64,000 nucleotides of DNA from Culex pipiens pallens (GCF_016801865.2 NC_068939.1:86553381-86617380); one strand, 5' to 3'; numbered from the stretch's first letter, positions 43,241 through 55,376 are shown. The notes: generated by a model from the letters alone, not told the origin. A program made the numbers and translations.

Positions 43241-44680
43241 TTTGACTGTTTTTTTTAATTTCTTTGAATTTCCACGCTTTTGTTTCCACTTCGAATTTAT
43301 CTGAATTTCCTTTTAAAATTATAGATTTACTACTTTTAAAAATGTTTAAATTTTTTTCATAAATTCTTTTAGTTTCATTGGAATTTCGCGAATTTCCTTG
43401 AATTCGAATGAATTGAATTGAATTTCTTTGATTTTTTATATTCTTTTTGAATTACTTGGAATATCTTTGGATTTCAATGAAATTTTATGATTTTTTTAAT
43501 TTCTCAGATGTTTTTTTAATTTTTTAAAATTATTTTGATCTGCTTTTTTTTTCATTTCATTGAATTTCTTTGAATCTGTTTGAATTTCTTTTATTTTTTT
43601 TGTGTTTTGGAAATCTCTGATTTTTGTGAATTTCTTCAATTTTCTTTGAATTTCTTCGAATTTTGAATCTGTTTTGTTTTTTTTTGAATTTCTTTGATTT
43701 TTTTTTTTTGAATTTCTTTGAATTTCTTTGAATTTCTTTGAATTTCTTTGAATTTCTTTGAATTTCTTTGAATTTCTTTGAATTTCTTTGAATTTCTTTG
43801 AATTTCTTTGAATTTCTTTGAATTTCTTTGAATTTCTTTGAATTTCTTTGAATTTCTTTGAATTTCTTTGAATTTCTTTGAAATTCTTTGAATTTCTTTG
43901 AATTTCTTTGAATTTCTTTGATTTTTTTTGAATTTCTTTGAATTTCTTTGAATTTCTTTGAATTTTTTTGAATTTCTTTGAATTTCTTTGAATTTCTTTG
44001 AATTTCTTTGAATTTCTTTGAATTTCTTTGATTTTTTTGAATTTCTTTGAATTTCTTTGAATTTCTTTGAATTTATTTGAATTTCTTTGAATTTCTTTGA
44101 ATTTCTTTGAATTTCTTTGAATTTCTTTGAATTTCTTTGAATTTCTTTGAATTGCTTTGAATTTCTTTGAATTTCTTTGAATTTCTTTGAATTTCTTTGA
44201 ATTTCTTTGAATTTCTTTGAATTTCTTTGAATTTCTTTGAATTTCTTTGAATTTCTTTGAATTTCTTTGAATTTCTTTGAATTTCTTTGAATTTCTTTGA
44301 ATTTCTTTGAATTTCTTTGAATTTCTTTGAATTTCTTTGAATTTCTTTGAATTTCTTTGAATTTTTTTGAATTTCTTTGAATTTCTTTAAATTTCTTTGA
44401 ATTTCTTTGAATTTCTTTGAATTTCTTTGAATTTTTTTGAATTTCTTTGAATTTCTTTAAATTTCTTTGAATTTCTTTGAATTTCTTTGAATTTTTTTGA
44501 ATTTCTTTGAATTTCTTTAAATTTCTTTGAATTTCTTTGAATTTCTTTGAATTTTTTTGAATTTCTTTGAATTTCTTTAAATTTTTTTGAATTTCTTTGA
44601 ATTTCTTTGAATTTTTTCGAACTTCTTTGAATTTCTTTGAATTTATTTGAATTTCTTTGAATTTCTTTGAAATGTTTTTT
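43240..44680. repeat. 10-bp tandem satellite, GAATTTCTTT units, with higher-order 60-bp structure
   Basis: From about 43684 to 44671 the sequence is nearly pure repeats of GAATTTCTTT (about 100 copies). Flanks from 43240 are degenerate versions. Between 44341 and 44580 six-monomer blocks repeat with the same marker changes (one T and one A variant), giving a 60-bp higher-order unit. The minus strand is open for 385 codons as a KKFKEIQRNS repeat only because the 10-mer has no stop in any phase; it is not treated as a gene. Confidence 0.92.
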
Positions 44681-45119
44681 TTTTCTAAACATCTTCGATA
44701 ATTTTCAAAATTTCTTTGATTTTTCAAAGTCGTCATCGCTATCTCTTTCTGGCAAATGCTATTGAACTGCGAGAGTGAAACGGTTGGCTTCATCTAGGAA
44801 GATCGATGCAGGATTTGCCAGATTGTTTTTGCTCTGGGAATCATTTCTAAATCTTTATTTGAAAGGGTCCTATAAACATAGGGAATCCTTTAGCTCACTA
44901 GACCTTTAAAAAATACTTTAGATTTGTTGGTAAGCAACTAAGTCCAAGTCGTCTTTTATGTTTTATTAATGTTATTAAATTTGTCTAAGTGTCATTTATT
45001 TTCTTTAGCTTTTAAAAAAATCTATTAAATTTTTTAAGTGTTGTATGATTCTAATGATTTTGCTTAAGGTTTTTAATTTCATTAAATGTTTTATTTTTTT
45101 AATTAATTTATGTAAGTTC
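44680..45119. other. Spacer, no gene seen
   Basis: A+T-rich, no domain-bearing ORF. It ends in a T-rich tract and a TTCAG that could be a splice acceptor for the UTR-like block beginning at 45120. Confidence 0.4.
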
Positions 45120-46700
45120 AGAAGATGTTGGAAGCCCCTTGGAACGTTCGAACGCAAGAAGAAGGCAACGACTGTCAGCGAGAGGAACTACCGGAAGAGT
45201 AAACAGAGCGAAAACAGCATTACGGGTCATCTTTGACAAAGGCAGCTATTCTACGGAACCACTAAGAGAATGGGGGTGGAGCAAGCGAGAAACCCCTTTT
45301 GCGCTGCAGAGAGCTGCAGTTTTTGATAGAAGTCGGACAAAACCAACAACAACTACAACAAAAAAAAATGACTACGTAGTTCACAGATAGTGAGTTGATT
45401 TGATACAAAACTAGCATTACAGAAGAAAAGAAAGAAAATAACATGTTGTTTGAAATATCGAGCGTCACTACTAATTCGGGTACTAAAGTCTGGAGAAGCA
45501 GACCGTCAATGAATCTGATACTAAAATCGTGCTCTGTATGATAGTCGAATCATTTCATAAATGTTTCTTATAGCAGAGTGTTACGAAGCTAACCCGTGTG
45601 TATAAAGGTATGAATTATAGCGACTAATTAAAAAATCTCGTAATACGGAACAACAATGAGAAGAGAAAGATTCGTTATTATCGAACGAAGTAGATTTTTT
45701 ACTAGCAGATATAAAAACTGAAAAAAAGTAAAAACCAAAACAACTAAACGTGAAAAAAAATAACTGTTGAGAATATTTTGGTGGCGCTGGTGCGGCTGCT
45801 TCATGAGTTTAATTTACTGTTACATTCGATAGTATATTTTATCACACAAACAAAAACACACTTTGTTACGAGCACAGTGCCACCGAAATCACCACTACAC
45901 GGAAAGCATTCGCTCAACAATTGAACGACAAAGCCTGCGCTAACCCCAACCGCGAAAACTGGGGGAGGCTCGGGGCCAAATGTGAATATTTCACTGTAAA
46001 AACATATACATATAGTACCACAAATCTAAACCGAAACTTGCCAGTTTTTAAAAGTTTTTCCATTGGCAAAATAAAACAAAATTATTATCAAAACAAAAAA
46101 CATGACAAATAATCTTTCATCGGTCGTTGCAAATCGTTTTTTCCTCATTCCATTCGTCGAAAATATGCCACAAAATGAACACAAACAAAAACACACTTTT
46201 TAAATTTTTGATAACTAGGATTATGGTCAAGTACTAATCAATTTTATTCTTTACGAAACCCAAAAAAAAAACAAGCAAACCTTTAAGTAACTATTAAGTA
46301 CTCGCGTGGAAGACAGAACGGAACCGTTGTGTGTCCGTTGGATGCGCGCACGAAAGTTGAATTACTCCTTAATCCCTTTACTCGAAATTCAAGTTGATTG
46401 TTATGAACTAATAAAGGAACACACACACACAGCCCACACTCACACACACAAAACGAAAGAAAAAACGAAGAAATAAGCTAAACTAGTTGATTTGATTAGC
46501 GAAAGAGAGCCGTTAATAATCTATATCAACCTTATCACGTTTAAAGTCTCCTTGATTTAACAAAATTTTAATTCATTTTTGTTTGCGAAATGTTCAGCAA
46601 TCTAGTAATAAACGAAAATGCGATTATCTTAAAACTTTTACAAGTCAGCGCTTGCATTATACCACCATTTAATTTGTCAACAATATGAAGAAAATCTCCA
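45120..46700 (+). other. UTR-like block, possibly a distal 3' UTR exon of the CNG gene
   Basis: Composition differs from the flanking repeats: purine-rich, with CAAC/CACA runs and few repeat signatures. A 26-codon frame after TTCAG (KMLEAPWNVRTQEE..., stop at about 45200) could be a short alternative coding end. AATAAA signals occur at 46410-46415 and again near 46606, 46762 and 46796. Assignment as transcript sequence is inference. Confidence 0.3.
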
Positions 46701-47430
46701 TCAAAATCTCAAAAGAACATCAAAGAGTAAACGATGTTTTTTTCTCTGTTGTTTTCTTGAGCAATAAATATTTTTTTATAAAATTTAGAATTTCAATAAA
46801 AACAACCGATAAAAAAAAATCTGGCAGACGAAATCATACAATTTATTTGGGGCAAAGGAGGTGGGATATGAATTTATTCAAAAGATTGTTGAATTCAAAT
46901 CATAATATTTACTGATATTTGGATTTTTAATTAAACTCGTTTATTTAAATAAAATAAATAGTTCAAAATGGGCAGAAAATTAAATAAAAAAAGCAGTTTA
47001 AAATTGGCAGAAAATCAAAAATCTGTCAAAATCTGCTAAAATCTTGCAACAAGCACGAATAATCTTTATTCTGACTGCCGTTTGAAAAAAAATATACCCG
47101 GCTGGAGCGGATAATATTTGGCAGTGTTGTCAATTAAAATAAAAAAAATCATTATTTTTGGACAACTAAGAAAAAAAATAAAAAAGCAAGTTTCAGTAGT
47201 AAATTCGGATTTGAAATCATAAAGAACCTTCTATACCGAAATTTGTATAGCTTTTCGAGGTTAATCCACTGAAAAAGTTCGATTTTGGCGAAAGTTTTGT
47301 AGTATGTTTTCCAACAGAAAAAGAAAACAGAAAATATATGAGCCTTCCGATAAAAAAATAATCAGCATTTTTAATACAAGACTATCCTTGGAAAAGACCT
47401 TAAGATACAATATTATTTGTTTTTCAAATG
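46701..47430. other. A+T-rich spacer, no gene seen
   Basis: No ORF with a recognisable domain. It ends at the hexamer CAAATG, the target site of the next element. Confidence 0.4.
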
Positions 47431-48779
47431 GGTAATTCTCCGCCAACTCACACAGCAGTTGCCCCGACCCCTCTTCGATTTGCGTGAAACTTTGTCCTAA
47501 GGGGTAACTTTTGTCCCTGATCACGAATCCGAGGTCCGTTTTTTGATATCTCGTGACGGAGGGGCGGTACGACCTCTTTCATTTTTGAGCATGCGAAAAA
47601 AGAGGTGTTTTTCAATAATTTGCAGCCTGAAACGGTGATGAGATAGAAATTTGGTGTCAAAGGGACTTTTATGTAAAATTAGACGCCCGATTTGATGGCG
47701 TACTCAGAATTCCGAAAAAACGTATTTTTCATCGAAAAAAACACTAAAAAAGTTTTAAAAATTCTCCCATTTTCCGTTACTCGACTGTAAAAAATTTTGG
47801 AACATGTCATTTTATGGAAAATTTAATGTACTTTTCGAATCTACATTGTCCCAGAAGGGTCATTTTTTCATTTAGAACAAAATTTTTCATTTTAAAATTT
47901 CGTGTTTTTTCTAACTTTGCAGGGTTATTTTTTAGAGTGTAACAATGTTCTACAAAGTTGTAGAGCAGACAATTACAAAAATTTTGATATATAGACATAA
48001 GGGGTTTGCTTATAAACATCACGAGTTATCGCGATTTTACGAAAAAAAGTTTTGAAAAAGTTGGTCGTCATCGATCATGGCCGTTCATGGTCACCCGCGA
48101 AAGACACGGACGACGAAATAAAGAGAAACGCAAAAAGTAACTTTTTCAAAACTTTTTTTCGTAAAATCGCGATAACTTGTGATGTTTATAAGCAAACCCC
48201 TTATGTCTATATATCAAATTTTTTGTAATTGTCTGCTCTACAACTTTGTAGAACATTGTTACACTCTAAAAAATAACCCTGCAAAGTTAGAAAAAACACG
48301 AAATTTTAAAATGAAAAATTTTGTTCTAAATGAAAAAATGACCCTTCTGGGACAATGTAGATTCGAAAAGTACATTAAATTTCCCATAAAATGACATGTT
48401 CCAAAATTTTTTACAGTCGAGTAACGGAAAATGGGAGAATTTTTAAAACTTTTTTAGTGTTTTTTTCGATGAAAAATACGTTTTTTCGGAATTCTGAGTA
48501 CGCCATCAAATCGGGCGTCTAATTTTACATAAAAGTCCCTTTGACACCAAATTTCTATCTCATCACCGTTTCAGGCTGCAAATTATTGAAAAACACCTCT
48601 TTTTTCGCATGTTCAAAAATGGAAGGGGTCGTACCGCCCCTCCGTCACGAGATATCAAAAAACGGACCTCGGATTCGTGATCAGGGACAAAAGTTACCCC
48701 TTAGGACAAAGTTTCACGCAAATCGAAGAGGGGTCGGGGCAACTTTTCCCGATTTCGTGTGAGTTGGTAGAGAATTACC
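47431..48779. mobile_element. 1.35-kb fold-back element with 6-bp target duplication
   Basis: Arms of about 640 bp (47431-48065 and 48135-48779) are near-identical inverses. The ends are GGTAATTCTC and GAGAATTACC, flanked by CAAATG at 47425-47430 and 48780-48785. If the TIR is taken as GGGTAATTC the duplication shortens to AAAT. Small ORFs are mirrored in the two arms (minus 47807-48022, plus 48179-48394). No transposase. A one-armed relative is at 37742. Confidence 0.85.
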
Positions 48780-48786
48780 CAAATGT

Positions 48787-48902
48787 TCGATAAAATTATC
48801 GTCGATAATATTATCGTCTGACGATAACGATAATCTATCGTTATCGTTATAGTTATTTCGATAATTCTATCGGCGATAATCTTATCGCCGATAATGGACA
48901 AT
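48787..48902. repeat. CGATAAT-type microsatellite
   Basis: More than a dozen CGATAA/TTATCG motifs are crowded into about 115 bp immediately right of the fold-back element, many arranged as short inverted pairs. Confidence 0.75.
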
Positions 48903-49029
48903 AACTCATTTTTATAATCTTTCTAATATCGATTAATTCATGTTAAATTTTCAATGCTTACACTAAGAATATTTTTTTGAAAATGTAGTAAGTTTCAAAG
49001 TATGAATATGTAGCTACTCAAAATTGTTC

Positions 49030-49870
49030 ACAAAATACCGTATTTTTCGAAAATGCACAAATTTTTATAATTTGATGTGAAATTTTGTATGTTTCTTTTA
49101 CTTTATTAAAGTATTTTTATAAAATACTAAAAATTTTCACATATTACCATATATTTTTCGAAAATACTTAAATTTTTAAAATATGCAATTTGGGCAACAA
49201 ACGATGCGAAATTTTGTATGCTTTTTCACATTAATAGAGTTTTTTTTTTTGAAAATATAAAAATTGTTCACAAAATAACGTATCTTTTCGAAAGCATTAA
49301 AATTTTTATAATTTGCAATATTGGTATCAAACGATGTAAATTTTTTTTGCTTTTTCACATCAATAGATTTTTTTGAAAATATAAAAAAAAATCACAAAAT
49401 AGCGTGATTTTTCGAAAATACTACTAAACTACTCATTTTTTTAAAATATGCAATATGGGTATCAAACGAAGCGAAATTTTGTATGTTTCTTTTACTTTAT
49501 TAAAGTATTTTTGAAAAATACAATTTTTTTTACAAATAGCCATATTTTTTTCGAAAGTACTCAAATTTTCAAAATATGAAACGATAACAAATTTTGTATG
49601 CTTTTCATATTGATAGAGTTTTTTTTGGAAAATATAAAAATTGTTCACAAAATACCGTATCTTTTCGAAAGTACTAAAATTTTCATAATTTGCAATATGG
49701 GTTTCAAACGATATAAAATATTTTATGCTTTTCACATCAATAGAATTTTTTTTTGAACATAAAAAAACTCACAAAATACCGTGATTTTTCTAAAATACTA
49801 CTAAACTACTCAAATTTTTAAAATATGCGATATGGGTATCAAACGAAGTGAAATTTTGCATTCTTCATAC
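49030..49870. repeat. Tandem satellite, about 125-bp monomers in a roughly 372-bp trimer
   Basis: The key phrase ATGGGTATCAAACGA and variants recur about every 125 bp. Closest resemblance is three monomers apart (for example near 49060, 49435 and 49810, sharing TTTTGTATGTTTCTTTTACT or CAAACGAAG variants), so a three-monomer unit has amplified. It is related in style to the array at 10.1-10.7 kb. Confidence 0.65.
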
Positions 49871-50159
49871 ATACATTCAAATTGTGTATGCTTCATATCG
49901 TACAAAATTTTTCGTCGTTTGATACCCATTTTGCATTTTTTTTTTGTTTTTTAGAAAAAAAATGGCAATTTGTTAAAATTTTAATATTTTCCAAAAAAAA
50001 AACTCAAATAAATTGAAAAAGCATACGAAATTTCAATTCGTTAGATACCCATATCGCAAATTTCGAACATTTGTGTATTTTTGAAAAATCACGGCATTTG
50101 TGAATTTTTTTATATTTTTTATTTTTTTTTTTAAATTCCTTTCGCAAGAGAGTTCTAAA

Positions 50160-50292
50160 ATGTTTAGATACCATTTTTGTATGGACAGCTGTCAATTTTA
50201 TATGGAAACTTATAAACCACTGACGGAAAAAGGCTTCTTTGGTATTAAGGAAGTCTCCTACAGAGTAAGAGGCAAATAAAAAAAAAAATGGG
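50160..50292. mobile_element. Fragment of the GAGCAATTCTC fold-back family
   Basis: Shares ACCATTTTTGTATGGACAGC and the AAGGCTTCTTTGGT region with the arms of the elements at 2.2-4.1 and 6.2-7.3 kb. The terminus is lost. Confidence 0.55.
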
Positions 50293-53200
50293 CCAATGTT
50301 GATGTGGACATAATGTCCATCCAGCTCATTCTTATAACATAAACATTCACTGACTGTTTTAAAATCCATATTGGCCCAATATCATAGTTTTGCTTTAAAT
50401 AAATTCTTTTTAAAGAAATACTTGAAATTATTATTGCCGATAAAGTTATCATATTTCGAAAAAGAATTTCAATAGATGATAGCTGAAAGTTATCAAACCT
50501 ATTGCTTCTCTTGCGAAAAATATTGGAAAATATAAGACATACATCGTTTTTAATGTTTTCGGGAAGATTTTCGATTCTTTTCTAAAGAAAACAAGGGCCA
50601 AGGTCAAAAATTGAATGATCCCTTAAAACTCGTCTGCTGATCAATATTTTTTTATAGCTGAATGTCAACGAGCCAAGGCAAAAAATAAAAAGAAAATATC
50701 GTCAACTCATTGATGATTATTTGAAAATTCTGTAGAGATTGACTTCATCGTGTTTCACCGCGTCTCACGTATATAAAAGAGAAAAGTTCACTAGTGGAAA
50801 ACGATATTTTGTGATAAATCCTTCGCTGCATATAACGCATAGTCAAATCTGCACATCGGGATACTATTAATGATTCAATGTCTGAGTTACTGGCCAGCTT
50901 GTAAGATAGTTTGACTTCTTTTGTTTGAGCAAAGATCGGATTGCAATCAAAATCATTCTCTAAAACAATCAAGTTCTACCAGAAACAAGTTGAAATTTTC
51001 GCAAAAATACATTTAAAATGCTTACATTTCTAATTATGTGCTGTATTGATATTTGACAGATTTCATTTTTAAAGAGCTACAAAATTCACGATTCAATACG
51101 TTTCAATTTTGCTGCACTTTTGTTTTTGCAACATCTGTAACAACTTATCACGGAGGGTATAATAAAAACGGATAGAAGTAAAATTTGTAAAATTCAACAA
51201 ATGAGATTCTAAATAGCTAGCAAACCTAGGAACAATTTAAAAACAAATGAATAAAAATGTTCATGGCGATCCATCTCCCTAGTGAAATCGGGATTCTACC
51301 TAAACTCATACTCTTATGTTACATCGTTTAAACCTCAAGGAATCTCTTCCAGTGAAAAGGTCCACATTTTCAGGAGATTTGTTTCAAAGGCCTAATTATA
51401 AATCAGAGTAAAAAAAAAGAGAGAAAACTACCACCACCTCCACCAAAGCCACCCTCACAAACACAAGCACACAAGCTCACTATGCGACCCACACAGACTG
51501 TTATATCCCGGCCATTGCAACGGCTTCTTCTTCTTCTTCTTTTGTTTTATTCTATTGAACTTCTACAGCGAATGATCACGGAAACAAGGTTCATCTTTTG
51601 TGTTGTGAACAAAGTGAGAAGTGTTGGCTTCCTAAACGCTCAGACAGACTGGACACACAAACAGAAAAAAAAAATGAAGAAAACAGCATAAAAATACAAC
51701 AGAAACAAAAACCCAAAAACTCTGTGGAAAGGGACCAAGTTTAATTGTAAAATAGCAGTTTACAAACAAAAATCACACACACACACACACACTCACACAT
51801 ACCAACACATAAACCAATGAAAAACTAAATTCAAGTTAGATTGGCAGTGCAGGCAGAATGTTTTCCTTTGGAAAATAACCATTTCAGTTTTCCCGTTGTT
51901 TGTTTGCAAAGCATTGAGCGTATTGAGGTAAGCGTCTGTGGTTTGTGTCACGGCTAAACATCGAACGCTTGTTTTGCGTTTATCGTAAGCATTTTTGGGG
52001 TGGTAGCAGCTTGGAATTGATGCACTGGAAAAAAACAGCATCAAATTTTTATTTTAAATTGACGGTTATTATTTAATAGTGAAACAAAAACGTTCATAAA
52101 ATTTTAAACATCAATACTGAACATATTTTTTTTTCCTACAAGTTTTACGTCTTTTTCGATCTGTTACTGTTATCTCGAATATTCGGAACAGTTTACAGAT
52201 CAGCCAATGATCAAAGAATCATATAATAATCGTTTTGACCATTCAATGAACGTTGTAAGTTGTAATGCTAAAATTTTGAATTTTTGAGGGACTTTAAATA
52301 AAATTTGCATCCGCAATTGAAAACAATTCGAAAAAAAAATTTTTTTTTTGTATGTTTTTATTATGTCTAATAAATTTTAGAATTTTATTCATTTCATTTA
52401 ATTTATTTTGTTGTTTAACATTAAATGTGAGAAGTTACTAGTTTTTATTCATATTTGACAAGTAAGAGTAAAATGACAGCTTGACATATTTTTGAATGGC
52501 CTATTTGAAAAACTATTGGAATTTTAAAACAAAATCGTTATTGGCTGAAAATTCATATCGAAAAAAATGATTTTTCTATTTACCTTTTTTTGCTTTTTTT
52601 CTTTTGGTCGATCAAACAGTGCATTCGTACACTGTGAATCGGCATTACACATTTTTCAGTTTCCTTTTAAACATTTGTATGGGACTTTTGAGTTCAACCA
52701 GGATAACACACTTCGTGTTACCATAGTAATATGTATGATAATATTCAAGGTGAGATAGTTGCGATGATATTTGGATTGGGAAAAAAACTATAAAATTTTG
52801 TAAATTTAAAAAACGTTTGGAGCAAAAATTGGGTACATCCCAATTATATGCAATTTCATTTTGTTTTTAACAATCAAAAGAATAGTGTAGCATTTGTTTT
52901 CCAAGCTGATACCATTTCATAAATTTACAGTTTTGTTTCGTAAATTTATTTGCAAACATTTTAAAGCATATACGCATACAGAACTGCCATTTCCTAAAAT
53001 GAAAAATCTGTATAAAACACAGAAACACAAGAAAAACCCCCGAGATAAATCATAAAATTAAAATACAGAGTTGGGAATATGCTCACGATCATTGAACATA
53101 GCTACGAAATAGAAAAAAAACAAAAACACTGGAAGAAACTGGTACATATTGTAGGGAAGCAATTCAATATCGACAAATTCACACGAACAAAGAAAAGAAA

Positions 53201-53841
53201 AAAAACACACACACAAGCGAGAACACACACTACTATACCGGTAAAGATGAAACCAATAAGTGAAATTTTGAAAATATTAGTCAAATATTAAAATAATAAG
53301 CAGAAATGAAATGTGATTGTGCGCGGCGAACTAATGTTAGAAAACTTTAAGAAGTGAATTAGAACAGCGATAAAATTGCTAAACACGAGAAATAGCAAAA
53401 AAATAAAAATAAATCTCGTACGTCACTGTAATATATAGCCGTTAAGGACAAGTAAATGTAAGGAAGCGCGAACTAAATGACTTTTACACGTCGTTCACAC
53501 ATGGACAAACACACACACACAAACAAAAAAACGCTGAAACAAAATCACACAAATGAATAAACACAATGAAGCAAACGGTGGCGGTGGTTAAGGTTTAGCT
53601 AATCGGGAGCAGTGAATGACTTGCGAGCAACGTTGAAACTTTAAAGTCGTTGAACATGGAGAGCGCAAACGAACGAGTTCACAGCCCAATTAAAGAATTG
53701 TAATAGAACATTTTAAATTTTTGAATTAATATGAGAATGAAAACTGCCAAATTTTTAGATAAAAGTTTAATAAGAAAATAATTAAACACACAGAGAAATA
53801 GAAAAAAGGGAAGAAAGGAAGAGAAATTGAAACACATTTAA
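50293..53841. other. Spacer with UTR-like patches, no gene recognised
   Basis: Two stretches (about 51410-51850 and 53410-53700) are A/CA-rich with balanced composition and no repeat signature, like mosquito UTR sequence. They have no coding domain. The remainder is A+T-rich. Nothing here supports a protein-coding gene. Confidence 0.4.
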
Positions 53842-54313
53842 CACTGGAACGCCCAACGCATGTCCAACTTACACGGACGCCCAAGCCTCCCAAAAAAGTT
53901 GGAACGGTAACTTCAACTCGCTGGTTCTCGGGCATAACTCACCCAATCAAGACGATTCTTTTTTCTAGTGATTTGTTAGGATGTCTAGATGATCCTAGAA
54001 CTTTGCAGAATTCAATTTGATCAAATCTGTAATTTTTGCGACCAAAAACATCGTTCCAACTTTTTCAAAAAGACTGCCTCCGCGGATTTTTTGGCGAATT
54101 TTTTTTTACACGCGAAAAAAAAAGTTGGAACGATGTTTTTGATCGCAAAAATTACAGATTTGATCAAATTGAGTTCGGCAAAGTTCTAGGATCATCTAGA
54201 CATCCTAACAAATCACTGGAAAAAAGAATCGTCTTGATTGGGTGAGTTATGCCCGAGAACCAGCGAGTTGAAGTTACCGTTCCAACTTTTTTGGAGCCTT
54301 GGGCGTTGGAATG
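53842..54313. mobile_element. 472-bp palindromic MITE with TTAA flanks
   Basis: Starts CACTGGAACGCCC and ends GGGCGTTGGAATG, with TTAA on both sides (53838-53841 and 54314-54317). Internal arms (53887-54055 and 54125-54298) are near-perfect inverses. A TTAA duplication is the hallmark of piggyBac-type transposition. Small ORFs on both strands are mirror products. Confidence 0.8.
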
Positions 54314-54317
54314 TTAA

Positions 54318-54700
54318 TAAACACGCAGGAAGCAACCCTAGCAAACGAGTTAAGAGAAATACAAACAAAATAGTGAAAATCCATACCACACAAGTAACTT
54401 GTAAATTTGCCAATTGCGAAACCATAGAACAGGAAGGAATATTAGTTGTAAGATATTGAAATCTTTTACGTTTGTATCACTCAGTTCCTTAAATTCCGCA
54501 GGAAATGAAGAAAAAAGACAAAGCAGAGGAAAGAAGAGTTGTAAATAAAACAGTGGAGCCAAAACGGTCATGTGCCAAAGTCTTGCGCTGACGGAGTCAG
54601 CGAGTGCCAATTCTGAGTAGGCTGTTCAAACCCTCTTGTGGAGCGCCTCTACCGGCGGCTGAGCGAAGGTTGCTTTTGTAGTGCAGCAAACTGGAGTTTT
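54318..54700. other. Short spacer, no gene seen
   Basis: A GC-richer string near 54600-54690 precedes the next element. It shares the ACTGGAGTTTT phrase, inverted, with 60940, suggesting a repeated flank. Confidence 0.35.
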
Positions 54701-55376
54701 TTGCCTTCCTCACGTTACTGAGGAAAGGCTATGAAATCACTCGAAAAATGAACTTCTCAATTTGACTTCCTAGACCCACCTTCACGTATACATATCAAAT
54801 TCTGAGCAAATGTCTGTGTGTGTGGTGGGATGTTGATCAAAAAATTGTCACTCGATTATCTCGACATTGGCTGAACCGATTTTGTCCGTTTTGGCGCCAT
54901 TCGATCCGTCTTGGGGTCTCATAAGTCGCTATTAAAAATTATGCAGTTTAGTTAAGTACTTCAAAAGTTATGCTAAAAAAACGATTTTAACAAAAGTCCG
55001 GAAGATTGTAAAAAGGGTGGTTTTTGTAAGAAAACCCGTCATGCTATACATTTTCAGAAAGGTATTTAAAAGACCTTTCCAACGCGTTCAAGACATTGAA
55101 GATCTGACAACTCTATCAAAAGTTATAAGCACTTAAGTGTTATTTATACGCTTTTTGGAGGCCGGATCTCAGATATGTTGATGAAAACGTTGTCCGGATC
55201 TCTCATGCGACCTATCGTTGGATAGGTAATCAAAAGACCTTTCCAACGCGTCCAAGACATTGAAGATCTGACAACCCTATCAAAAGTTATAAGCACTTAA
55301 GTGTTATTTACGCACTTTTTGGATTTTGGATAGCACCCTTTAAATGTGAGGAAGGCGCCAACCACCTAAGGGTGGA
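54701..55376. mobile_element. 676-bp interspersed element with internal direct repeats
   Basis: Ends GCCTTCCTCAC and GTGAGGAAGGC are inverse. The right terminus carries the small hairpin CCACCTAAGGGTGG. A segment of about 90 bp (from AAAAGACCTTTCCAACGCG) occurs twice, starting at 55068 and 55232, so a 164-bp unit was duplicated. No coding capacity. Confidence 0.65.

Noticed and set aside
43636..44793. 385-codon minus-strand ORF encoding KKFKEIQRNS repeats
   Set aside because: It is the translation of a 10-bp satellite with no stop in any phase; 30 bases give 10 residues by arithmetic. No start context, splice sites or family.
48179..48394. Mirrored 71-codon ORF pair with 47807-48022
   Set aside because: Arms of the GGGTAATTCTC fold-back element, not genes.
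49030..49870. CRISPR-like array
   Set aside because: Eukaryotic satellite with diverged contiguous monomers, no short identical repeats separated by unique spacers.
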